NCBI GenBank assembly: GCA_010093605.1
Contig: MU004204.1
Span: 84,105 to 148,104 of the forward strand
Length of the DNA stretch: 64,000 nucleotides
From: Lophium mytilinum
Lineage: Eukaryota > Ascomycota > Dothideomycetes > Mytilinidiales > Mytilinidiaceae
Direction: 5' to 3'
This document shows positions 33,785 through 44,200 of this stretch, piece by piece (the stretch's first letter is position 1; every line of letters starts with the position of its first letter). The notes beneath the pieces are model-generated. The model saw only the letters and a list, made by a program, of their open reading frames with translations. It searched no databases and had not been told where the DNA came from. The position numbers were made by a program, and so were the translations under genes.

Positions 33785-34294
33785 TCACCCACCGAACGGC
33801 CGCCTCCGATGAATCCTCCCCACCCCCCTCCGTGGCCAATAATCCGTCCCACAAAAGCTCAACACCAAACTCGCACCCCCCTCACAACTCAACGTCCCCA
33901 CCCCCTCCCCGCTCCCCTTCAGCCAAGACACCCCCGGACACCCCGGCACCCTTAACTCCACCAACCTTCCGTCAAACAGCGCCCCATTAACATTCTCCAG
34001 CGTGTAGAACACCCGCCCCGCGGCGTCGTCGACGTTGTAGTTGAGCTCCAGATGCGGCTGCCCGGCCTCGAAGTCGCCGAACTTTAGCGAGACACCGCCG
34101 GTGACAGCGTCGTGGTGGAGGGGGAGGTGGGTCCATTCTTCCCACAGGCTCATGCCTTCGAAGCGGGTGGTGGCGCCGACGGTATAGATGGGAATGGCGC
34201 CGAGGGGGTTGGAGCCGCAGGCGTTGTAGATCCAGAGGTCGGCGGCGAGGGTGGAGGGGGCGAGGAGGAGTGGGAGGAGGAAGGTGAAGCGCAT
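33785..34294 (-). CDS. Small secreted four-cysteine protein, Bys1-like (copy B)
   Basis: Single exon of 169 aa with a signal peptide (MRFTFLLPLLLAPSTLA). The mature protein has four cysteines in the same order as copy A (IYNACGSN, VPGCPGV, TLSCEGG, LSFCGTD). The core LELNYNVDDAAGRVFYTLEN followed by VNGALFDG aligns directly with copy A. It differs in having a basic 20-residue C-terminal tail (WPRRGVGRIHRRRP), which may be real or a run-on after the last conserved Cys. It should be extracellular or wall-associated. Copies A and B are clearly diverged at the protein level, so the duplication is not recent. Confidence 0.82.
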   Translation of the reverse strand: MRFTFLLPLLLAPSTLAADLWIYNACGSNPLGAIPIYTVGATTRFEGMSLWEEWTHLPLHHDAVTGGVSLKFGDFEAGQPHLELNYNVDDAAGRVFYTLENVNGALFDGRLVELRVPGCPGVSWLKGSGEGVGTLSCEGGASLVLSFCGTDYWPRRGVGRIHRRRPFGG

Positions 34295-34387
34295 TTCGGG
34301 CGGTTGGGAAAGATAAGGATTAGGATAATAGAGGTTTTGGAGAAGTTTGAGGTCGGATTTGGGATGAGGAAGTCAGTGGAAATTGGA

Positions 34388-34393
34388 CTTATA
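34388..34393 (-). promoter_or_regulatory. TATA box of secreted protein copy B
   Basis: TATAAG on the minus strand about 95 bases upstream of the ATG at 34294, a spacing similar to that of copy A, suggesting a conserved core promoter in both paralogues. Confidence 0.45.
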
Positions 34394-34642
34394 GAAAGAT
34401 TGAGCTATGAAACTACTTGTGAGTTGGGCTTCTTAGGTTTTAGTCGGCTGAAGAGGCAACGCTGCAGGTACGTCTCGAACACGACCGCTTCAAACCACAG
34501 GCATCTCACCTGCTTCCCTTTAGGCTGTCCACATCCGCTGTTTGCGGGGCTTAGCATAGCAGCTATTTACGTGGCGAGGAGTGTATAAAGCTTAGCATGA
34601 CATGGCTACTTAGCGTTGGACATGTTAGGGAAAGGTCTTGCT

Positions 34643-34687
34643 GAGTTGTAGCTGGATGAGTTGTAGCTACACGAGCTGTAGCGAGAG
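34643..34687. repeat. 15-bp minisatellite, three copies
   Basis: GAGTTGTAGCTGGAT, GAGTTGTAGCTACAC and GAGCTGTAGCGAGAG lie head to tail (34643-34657, 34658-34672, 34673-34687). The first ten bases are nearly identical in all three. Confidence 0.6.
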
Positions 34688-35439
34688 CATCGTAGTGGTT
34701 CTGCGGTGTTTCCTGTCAGCTTGACTATGGTGATGAGGTTGAGAGTGCCATTGGACATCCAAACAAGCCAATAAAGACCTCCTTTAGCCACCACTTGCAC
34801 AATGGTTGTCGATCCGTGTTTTGTTTGCCCACTTGTGCATTCTACATGTGCTACCGCGATGACAACGATCTTGATCTCGTGGCATGCCGTCACACCTGTC
34901 GTGCCTGTGTCGGGACGCTGTGGGACGACGGGAGACGTCAGGAACGGGCGGCGATTGCCGACGACTGTTAGGCAAGGAAGTGGGTATTGAAGATGTTCGC
35001 ATCTCTCAGCCGCCACGGGCAACACTGCGAGATGGTGGAAGGCGTTGTTTGATGAGAAGGGCGTAACTTGTGATCTTATGGACGTGGATTTCGCAGCCGC
35101 AGCTTAGGTCTATGTGACGAAGAGGGAGAGTATTGAGGAATATGAAGCTTGCGTAGTAGAGAAATGTAGAAGGTTAGTGCTTAGATTCTAGTAGACACTG
35201 AACACATCGCGCACCAAGACACTGCAGCAGCCCTACGAGGTGTCTTTGCCCAAGCGACGGATCTTCCCCCGAATCTCCTCACTTTCAAGCGTCTAACGGC
35301 GAATCGCGCCAAAAGTCTCCCCAGACAGCCGAGATAACGCCTTTTCGCGTCTCTTGCTCCCGGAAGGCGCGCTAGCTAACAAATCGGGCGCGTTAAGGTG
35401 ATATCATCGGCGGCCACTCTCCGCTGCTAGGCGACAGCC

Positions 35440-35660
35440 TAAGACTTCGCATACCTTCTGCCACCCTCCTATAGACTTTGTTCTAATAATTAATATCTCC
35501 TCTACCAGCCTTACTGTAACTATACTTACTTACTTGCTCGCTCCTATATATACTAATACACATATTTAAATAAGCTAGTCTTCCTAGGTTATACTTAATA
35601 AGCCTTAATACTACTATCCGCTATAGCTACTACTACCTCTACTCTAGTGTACTCGCGTGA
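35440..35660. repeat. AT-rich patch, probable RIP-affected repeat remnant
   Basis: Composition changes sharply from GC-rich flanks to a run dominated by TA dinucleotides and TACT/CTAT phrases (for example ATATATACTAATACACATAT), with stops in all frames. In Pezizomycotina this composition typically marks a repeated element altered by repeat-induced point mutation. Too little is left to name the family. Confidence 0.5.
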
Positions 35661-35914
35661 CTTCCACTGCAAGTCTAAGGCTCTTGCACTCCCGTTTGCG
35701 AGCGTTACCAGCTTCTAAGTATACTTTCACCTCCTCTTCTTCCCTTTTCCTACCTCTCTCCTTAGCAGCGGGAACTTATATGCCACTGTCCGGGGTGCCT
35801 CGATGCCAGTCTCACATTCCCAAGCTCTGCTATCCAGCGCTCCCAGCCGGAACGCGCAAAAGCTCAAGTCCAACACTCAACCAAACCTCGAATGCGCACC
35901 CACCTCAGCGTCAC

Positions 35915-37318
35915 CTAAACCTCCACCTCCCGCCCACTCGCCTCCTTCATCCCACTCTTCTCCTGAACCGCCTGCCCCAGCCGCGCCCTTGCCCTCAACC
36001 CCTCCCGAATCCCCTCAACCCCCTTATCCGACCACTGCTCAAACCCCCCCTGACTCAGCGGGAAAAGCGGCAAATTCAACGCACTCTTAACATAATCCCC
36101 CGGCCGCGGCGGCGCCTTGCTCGTAATCACAGCCACATCCCGCATCAGCTCCTCGTAGAAGGTCTCCAACGGGAGATCATTAACATCATTGCCAAAGGGG
36201 TTCTCGATTTCGTTGCCGATAAGCGCGATGCCTAGGATTATGTACGCGGCGACCATAGTAGCGGGAATCGTAACCCATTCGAGGGTTTTGTAGAGCTGGA
36301 AGGGGAGCATGCAGACGTAGACCCAAGTGACTTGGCTGATGGCGATGGAGTAGGCGATGGGGAGGGGGGTGTTAAGGACGCGGTCGGTGCCGGTGAGGAC
36401 GTCGTTGAGGGTGCTTAGGTTGTTGAGGGCTTGGGTTTGGTAGATGGAGACTTTGAAGGTGCCGTTGTTGAAGAGGTCTTTGATGTAGGCGCTGAGGTTG
36501 GAGAGGATCTCGAGAGGTAGGTTTCCGAGGGGTGCGGGGGCGCGCTTTAGTTCTTTGCGAGGGTTCGATATGGCCATAGGCACACCGAGAAATTCGCCGG
36601 TTGTTTTTAGTGGGTTGGGGGGCTTCTGGTGGCTCGTGTTAGGGGCTCCAGCTGCCTGTGCAAAGGTGTCGAGGTGGCCGATAAGGGACTGTAGGTCGTC
36701 GTAGTGTGCGTATGGCTCGAAGCGCAGCTTGTGCTTCAAGGCTACGGCGAAGGCTACGATCAAGTTGCATGCTGTGATCTTGCCTAGGAGATCCTCCTTG
36801 CCCAGGTCACCCTCTCGTTCGTCCGCGTGGATCCAGATGAGGCGAACCAAATTCTGCGATGTTAATACGAGAGTGGCCCAGTACCTCCTACCCTCCATAT
36901 AACGTTCGTAGGCTGAGGAAGAGCGAAAAGACAGGCCAAGGCCAACGACGAAACCCAGGACAGTCAGGAGGACGGAATTAATGCCCACTGGAAACTGTCA
37001 GCCTTGTATCTTGCAACTTGCTTGATCAAATAAAAGAATAGAAGGTCCTACAATTATGCACGAACTTGCAGAGGCACGTTATCAGCGTCGCCCAACCCCC
37101 AACAAAGAGCAGCGGGAGAGCCATCTCAGGCAGCACGCTCCCATGCATTCGAAGCCACATCGGCCAGCGCGAATGATGCGACATATCGCGAGGACCGACC
37201 TGCCAATTGTGAGCCCTTCTTACATCTCCAGAAGCACGCGACCAAAAAAGATCAATATCCTTACGAAATAATCGTCAAGATCCTTAGACTTGTCCTCCGT
37301 CATACTTTTCGTCGCCAT
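35915..37318 (-). CDS. Bestrophin-like (UPF0187/RFP-TM) anion channel
   Basis: Three exons (37318-37265, 37199-37052, 36987-35915) joined in frame give 424 aa. The start at 37318 (MATKSMTEDKSKDLDDYF) is the first of two in-frame ATGs; the other is 37303. Family signatures are present: SRWPMWLRMHGSVLPEMALP in exon 2, then VLGFVVGLGLSFRSSSAYER and YMEGRRYW, which is the FRxxxAYxRxxEGR motif. Four hydrophobic membrane segments are visible, and IENPFGNDVNDLPLETFYEE near the C-terminus matches the conserved IxNPFGxDxND motif. Known role: bestrophin-family chloride or anion channels; fungal members are little studied. All family landmarks are intact. A TATATA site lies about 85 bases upstream. Confidence 0.9.
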
Positions 37319-38057
37319 CGTGTCTCGCAGGCCAAATCAAACCAGAATCAAACGACAAAACCTTTTCAAACCTGCCATAGGCATGGGGTGCCTCAAAGAT
37401 ATATACCATCCCGCAGCCGCTCAGCTACACTCTTTCAGTCTGAGCCCCCTGCCCCCAGCTCCTGGCAGCCCTGCAAATCGACGCCTCCGGCTGCACGGCG
37501 TCCGATTGAGGCCGGGTCAGCGCGCTTCATGGGGCATGGTTGGCCGCCTCTGGGAGAGAGCTGTCGTGGAAGCAGGCTATTGAGTCTTGGGGTTTTCTTG
37601 GTGTAGCTGGGCAACGTGACGATTAGGGAAATGGGTCGGCAAGCCGAGCGGGATGGCCCCTGATCTAGGCATCTGGGCTTCATGCCAAGCATGCTTCGTA
37701 TGGGCCAGCTTGTCTGTCAACACCTCCGCAAACGGGGTCAGATCTCGGAGCTCAAGATCTGCGGCAGCGAGATCAGTTCAATTCACGTGCTACCTATTAT
37801 TACATCGCGTGGAGTCGTGTGCCACGACCATGACCCATTGAGGACAGGCAGACAGTGTCAGAGAGGAGACAGAGTGAAGCAAATAACCGACCCAAATAGG
37901 GCTTCTCCCTTGGGTATCTATGAGGAGTGTGGAAATCGGAACAGAGCAAAAATCTACGCCACAAACACCCGAATTCAGCACCGAAACCCCAGCCCTCGGC
38001 CGCCCAGACACCCCCTTCAGAAGGCACCCAAGGAGCCACCCACCCACGCCAACTCCA
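37319..38057. other. Intergenic: bestrophin promoter and FYVE-RING 3' flank
   Basis: 739 bases without a supported gene. It contains the TATATA site for the bestrophin gene and one CACGTG around 37785. Confidence 0.5.
37400..37405 (-). promoter_or_regulatory. TATA box of the bestrophin-like gene
   Basis: TATATA about 82-87 bases before the ATG at 37318, at a typical fungal core-promoter distance. Confidence 0.4.
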
Positions 38058-40164
38058 CTACACCTGGAGCTGGTGTGTGGGGCAGCTCCCTGGGCCCTTG
38101 ACAGCCCACCATTGTGCGATGCAAGCCTGTGAACTGTTAGTAAGAGACTCTAAGGCGCGTTATGGAGGAAGGACTCACGTTGTGGAACTTGCACAGGCAC
38201 GCCAAGCGCGCCAACTCCTCCCCCTCCTCGTACTCCTCGAAGCACACAATGCACTCCCCCTCGCAGTCCTTTTCGGTGGCCTTCCAGGTGAGCTTCTGGT
38301 AGTTCATGTTGGTTTGACGGCCGGAACCCGACGCCGAGGCCGCGTTTCCGGCCGGAGATCCACTCATTCGGTCCGTGATGCAGGCCGCCACGTGCTCCTC
38401 TCGGGCGGTAGTTCTGTCCACGCCAGCGGGCAGTGGGGGCAGCTCCCGGCCGCAAACCGGGCACATCTCGTCCTCGGTGAGTTCGTTGCGGGCACGCGGC
38501 GTGGGAGCAGGAGAGACGCGGCCTACGGACCTATCGTCCTCGAATGCTGGAAATATGAGCGAATCCGCGGGAGAGTGGACGCGGGGTGCCGAGCTGTGGG
38601 CGCTTGCGGTGGACGACGGGCTCTGGTGCGGGAAGAGGTGGCCATGTCGGCCGGCGGAGAACGAACTGTGGGCTTCTTGTGACCGATCTAGCAGACGCTG
38701 TCGGGCAATGGCTTGCAGCGGCTGGGAGCTACCCTGGGGTGCCTCTTGACGGCGTGGTGGTGGACTAAAGTTGGGGTCTGGGACGCATGGATTGCAGACT
38801 CGAACTTCCTCTCCGCCTCCGAGAGCGGGATTCAGGGCGGATGGGCTGAACGTCTCTGGAACAGCATCGAAATCAGACTCTCCAGCTGATGTGGCTGCGT
38901 GCGGTGATAAGGCGTCGAGGTCCTCCGCTGGGGGGTGGACAATGAATTGGCGCGGTATCGTGATTCTGTGTGGAGAGCACCGCGCGCACACGACTCGTCC
39001 GCATTTCCTATAGAGAACGAAAATTAGCTACTGACACACAGAACACACCAAAATCGAGTAAACATTGACGAAGTGACGAGACTGCGAGAGGAGACACAGT
39101 AGACAAGCCACTCCATCAAGCGGCTCGAGCGATGGGTGTGATTTGAAGCCAAAAAGTGCGCAGAGACGTGAAACAATCCACACTGAGAGGAGACTGAAGA
39201 TATAGACGTACCGACAGTGATGTTTGCGCGTGAAGAACGTGAAACTGGCGCTACAGACAGGGCATTGAGTCACTTCAGAGTCTGGTTGCCACGGAGGGAG
39301 CATGATGTCGTTGCTGTCTTGAGCAGGGTTGTTTTGAAAGTAGTCGAGCTGTGGATTGAGGGATGAGAAACGCCGCGGTGGCTGCTGTGAATGTGGAGGG
39401 AGAGGTGGAAGCGGAGGCTGTCGGTGGTGTGAAGCGTAGAGATTGAGGTTGGAAGACGGCAGGACGGAAGCAGACGCAGAATGTGCGTGACTGCGATGGC
39501 GAGGAGGGCGCGGCAGTGGAAGTGGTGAACGCGTGAACGAGACACTGTTGTGACCTCTGTAGTGACCGGACTGCGCGGTGGGAGGAGGTTCAGGTGCGGT
39601 TGAGCGTCGTTTTCTGTCTGATGACGCTAGCGTTGTTGGTGGTTGAGGTAATGGTCGAGGGTTCGCCGACTCCACATAAGAAAGCCTCGACGACCGACGG
39701 CGAGGTTGATCGAGAAAAGGAGGGTACGGACCCTCCGCAGCATCACCTCCGGACTCTCTCAAGAAATCATGCCAGGTCTGACCCCTCGAGCTCTGCGCGC
39801 CTTGTCCTCGATTGTGCGGGTACGTAGCCCCATCACTGTAAGTGTGTCCACCGCTTGGCCGGGCCCTAATGGTCCCTTGACTACTAGCTACGACTGTATC
39901 ATCCGAACTAACAGAGCTACTAAGTTGTAGAGCAGGCATCGGGGAGCTGTAAGAGTGGGCGCGAGCGTGAGACGCCGCAACGCCCTCAGTGCTACTATGC
40001 CCACGACCAACCTCAGTAGTCAACCGGAACCTTTCACTTCCGTCCCCGGTCTCTAGAAGTATAGGGTTCGAGCTGTCAACGTTCACGAATGGTGGAGGTA
40101 AGGTGGGAGTACTGCGAGAGTGGCCGCGAGCGTGGCCGCCCTGGGAGTATGAGGGTGGGTCCAT
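38058..40164 (-). CDS. FYVE + RING protein, Pib1-like E3 ubiquitin ligase
   Basis: Three exons (40164-39212, 39007-38179, 38126-38058) give 616 aa. Residues 1-290 are Ser/Pro/His-rich and disordered. The FYVE finger starts at WQPD (292) with CPVC, RKHHCRKCG (313-321) and CARC, the PI3P-binding signature; the final CNPC pair comes after an insert of about 50 residues. The C-terminus is a RING: CIVC (570-573), CLCKFHNAC (588-596) and final CPTH (609-612), so the last ligand is His. Known role of this combination (yeast Pib1): an E3 ligase on endosomal and vacuolar membranes that marks cargo for sorting. Exon 1 ends inside the FYVE signature; the first intron is unusually long (204 nt) and partly open. 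The last exon is only 22 codons plus stop but completes the RING, so the join is secure. Confidence 0.9.
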
Positions 40165-41284
40165 GGCAACAGCTTTTGATCCAGGACACGGCCCGTAGGA
40201 AGAGAAGGTTCACGGATTATGAGAGTCTCTCTACGGAGATGTTTATGGGGGAGGACGGTGGCAAAGACGACGCTGGAGATATTTAATCAGCACATGATGT
40301 GGCGGGGAGTCGAGCTTCGAAAGTCTACCTACCCACGACAGAGCTCTCAAGCACCGACTTTCAACGCCAGAGCTGCTTAGCTCGCACAGGATCTATTACA
40401 ATCATTTGTACAGGAAAGAGCACAAGGTGGAGGGCAGAAGGCTGAAGTTAAGGTATGCACAGCCTGGGTCATGGACGTATGACCTCGAAGCCTGAGGGAG
40501 AGAGCGAGTGCACTGTGGGGGAATTTTGAAGAGTTCTATCCGACAGATGCGGAATCAAGGCGAGTGTACTGAACCGAGGGGTTTCCCATGGATGCAGGGC
40601 GCAGAATGAAGAGTCAGCGAGGGATGGTGGGTGGCCAGATGAGGTTCCACGGTTGTTGTTCAGGTCGCGAATGCCTTATCGCCGATTCGCTCCTCCACTG
40701 TCCGGCGGCGGTGAGGGCAGCTTGTGGTGGGGGCTCACGCGATCATAGTACCAAAGATTTCAACTCTTCTGTGAGTACATGTAACCTTAATTCGGAAGTC
40801 TCCACGCTGGATTCCACATTAACAACATCTAGCAGAGTTTCATTATTTGTATTGGTTTGTATTTTTAACCAAAGCTCTCGATTACTTAGAATCCAATATG
40901 GGATCCAAGCGCATAAGCACTGCATATTATAGTACACCCAAACCGGCGATGAGCCAACAAGACCTCTGTGAAGTCGCAGTGGTTCCATGAAGCCCAACGC
41001 TATTCAACCCAGTATGAATCGTCCCGTTCGATTCAATGCAGCATGACCCACCCGAAGGCCGACTCCATTACTCAACTAGCCAACCAGGCGCCCAAATCGC
41101 CTGTGAATGATGCCGCCCACTTTTGCTGTACAAAAAGAGATTCGTTGCCGCTTCATAGCAAGTATGCAAAAAGACCAAAACATAAGAAAAAGGCCAGGTT
41201 AAATGATGCTAGGGGATTAGGCAAAAAGGTTACATCGAATGTGAAAGAGAAAAGCTAGTAGGAGTATCAAGCTGTCACAGAAGA
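40165..41284. other. Intergenic 1.1 kb: FYVE-RING promoter, TRP-gene 3' flank
   Basis: No supported gene. Short plus-strand frames near 40588-41258 are Lys/Ser/His-rich without a domain. Confidence 0.45.
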
Positions 41285-44200
41285 TTACGAGTGACCACTT
41301 CTGTTAGTACTGATGCTCCTGGATCTGGCGTCAACGAGCTCTGCGGCGCTTTCGAGGTGCGAACCGATACTATAGTCCCCTTGCTGGATACTGTCGCTGG
41401 CGATACGCTGATGAACGTAGCCAGTGCTGACAGGTCGATCACCCTGAGTATTGGCAGCGGCAGGCGGCAGCAAGGTGTTGGGTGTTTGTCCCGGGTCGGT
41501 GCCCTCGCTTCTTGGGTAAAGGCTAGAAGCGGCCGAATGGCCTGGCGTACGCTCTGGCGATGGGTCTGAAGACCCAAACGGTAGACGAGGGGTCAGAATG
41601 TTCGGCTGCAAGTGTTGGTCTGCGGGTACCTGCATCGACATCGAAGGCATACCGGGAGTTCCAGGAGGGGACGCGACAACGGTAGATAGTCGCTGGGATT
41701 GCTCCAAGATAGCTCGGTCAGTCGAAGCAGTGCGTCTAGAACTCTTACGAGGGATGGTTGGAGCGCGGTGGGTAGTGGTGGCACGCGAAGCCTTGGAAGC
41801 TCGGGAGCCAATCCGACTGGGAAGTTCGATGCCACCTCCAGTCTCAATCGGTAGTAACATAGGAGGAATATCGGAGACTCGGTTCGTCTGATGATCGAAA
41901 GGATCATCGTCACTGACCATACTATAACCAGACGCATTGTCCATAATCGACGGCTCATGGTGATCGGCACTGCCTAGGTCCCTGCCACGCTCTTCATGCA
42001 GAGATATACTAGCAGCTGCGCCCGCTTCGACATCGGGGCTGTCCTGATAGGGCACCGGGCTCGTCTCCTCGTCCTCGCCGAGAGGTACCATTTGTGGAGG
42101 CATTCTAGTACTCCTGACAACCTCGAAACCCTTGCCCTTCTCCTTGCGCTTCCCACCTAACAGAGTCTTGAACCAACCGGAGGCTGAGGAAACAGGTCCC
42201 ATGGGATCCGCGGGCCCAGTCTTGAGCTTACGGGTAGGCAGAGTTGACAGAGCCGGCCCTCGAATACCGTAGTAGAAATCCGATTCGCGCACAGTGTAGT
42301 CCGTAGTCTTTCGGTGCTCACTCAACGTCGGGTCGGAGTCCTCTCTATTCATGCGAAGGTATGCAGGGGCAATCGAGCTTCGTCCGGGCGAAAAGGAAGA
42401 CGGTCCTTCTCCAGCATCGCCTTCTTCGGCCTGATCTATAGAGTCCGCATACGGTGTATTTGCCAACTCAGCGCTGGCTGCTGAACCTCGACTCCGGTTA
42501 CCAGGTGCCGAGGGATCTATGGGATTCGTAGGTCGGCGGGCACGGGGTGGACGATAGTATGGGTCCATAGCCTCGATATTTGTGCCTAGGGTGGGTCGTC
42601 GAGAACCTTGAGCAGAGCTACCCCCGAGATACGAGAATGGTGTTGGACCACCTGGAGTTCCTGGTGTCGGACTAGGTGCTCCAAACGCGTTCAAATCGCC
42701 TCCTTGACTCAACTGATCAAAGCCAACGCTCCCGCGGTGGCTGCCCGTGAGTTGCTGATTGAGCAAGATGGCAGAGCTCTGAGATAGGCTCCTGGATCGA
42801 CCTCCCATGAGTCTGACTGACTTCGAATCGATTTCGGGAGAAAGCATAGCAGCGGTAGAGTTTAGACTACTCCTCTGGTTCTTACGATGGGTGTGACGAT
42901 TGCGCCTGGAAAGCTCTCGCATGCCAAACACCTTGCTCAAACCGCCTCTTGATTCACCACCAGCGCCCGCAAGCCTCGCAGCAACCTCGATCAAGGTTTG
43001 GAGTGAATTGAGAAAGAAGCCAAAAACTAAAACAGAGGCATGGAGGAGCAATATTATGTACCCAATCCAACCTTTCGGCCCTTCCGAGATTCCTAGCGTA
43101 GGAACAAATGCAACGCTCAGAAGGGTAGTAGCGAGCCGGACCGTCGAAAAGAACGTATGATACGCGTTCATCGAGGTATTTGATTGAAATGGTCGGAAAG
43201 CGTGAAGCGTCAGAATCAGGATGACTTCAGAAATGGCGAGCATTATAACTTGAGCAATTCCCGAGGGCTGGATAGCACCGATTGCGACTCCGCGAATAGT
43301 ATTTACGAGGACAGGTATGAATGCGAAGGGTGCTGCGTCATCCGAGTACGTGTTGTAGAGCGGACCATAAGCCAAAACCGTGGGAAGATCATCGAAGAGG
43401 AAAGCGCGCGGCCGGGTCGTGAAGATGAACCAAGATATCCACGTGGCGAGGCAGGTGACAGCAATGATCAGAATGACGGCTCCGGCTACGACCGATGCGG
43501 GAGAGTGAGGCGCGACAACGAGCTGAAAGAAGGAGAGAGCCAGTATTGGAAGCAGGAAGAAGTTGAGGAGGATGCGCACGATGTTTCCGCCTGTAAAAGG
43601 CAGGTTCTTGCTGCGCAGATCCGATCCTTGAGTGTGAGATATCCTGCGGACTAGCAAGCGCAACAAGAAGCCAAATTGGCAAATAACGACAACAACAGCG
43701 ATGAGACCCAACAGCCAAACTGTAAAGCCGGCCCAGATGTCTATTTCTTCCGTCATTCCGACGAGCTCGCCGAGACGTGACAGCCCGTAAGTGCCGTTGA
43801 CGACATATATCCCATCAACGAGGCTTCTTGAACCGTTGCCATGGCTCACGAGGCTCTGATTGAACAGTAGTACCGACCAACTTGCCTGGCTGACAACTGG
43901 CTGATAGAATCCAGGATAGTCTAGATTGAGACTTCCGGCAAGGACGATAAACTGGATGTATTGCAGACAGTCCCCAAAGCCAGGCGTGACTAATCGTAGC
44001 AAATCTTCGTCGCGACCAAAGTTGCTCGTCCAGCGAAATGGGTCGGACGAGCCCCATGGGCAGAAAATCGCTGCGAATATTGTGGCGATGGCAACCAATG
44101 CCAAGACCGCCGCAGGGAGGTAGGTCAAGGTATCTGAAATTGTGTCTCCCAAGTCCGGGGTAATGTTGGCCGACACACAAGCCAAGTGAGGCGCGCCGAC

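Larger units (their letters stand above)
34295..35914. other. 1.6-kb gene-free stretch with minisatellite and AT-rich patch
   Basis: Upstream of secreted copy B and downstream of the bestrophin-like gene. A minus-strand open frame of 139 codons (34606-35025) has no domain and overlaps a 15-base repeat, so I did not call it. An AT-rich patch follows near 35440-35660. Confidence 0.45.

Noticed and set aside
34606-35025. Minus-strand 139-codon frame
   Set aside because: No domain or signal peptide, and its end is made of a 15-bp minisatellite.
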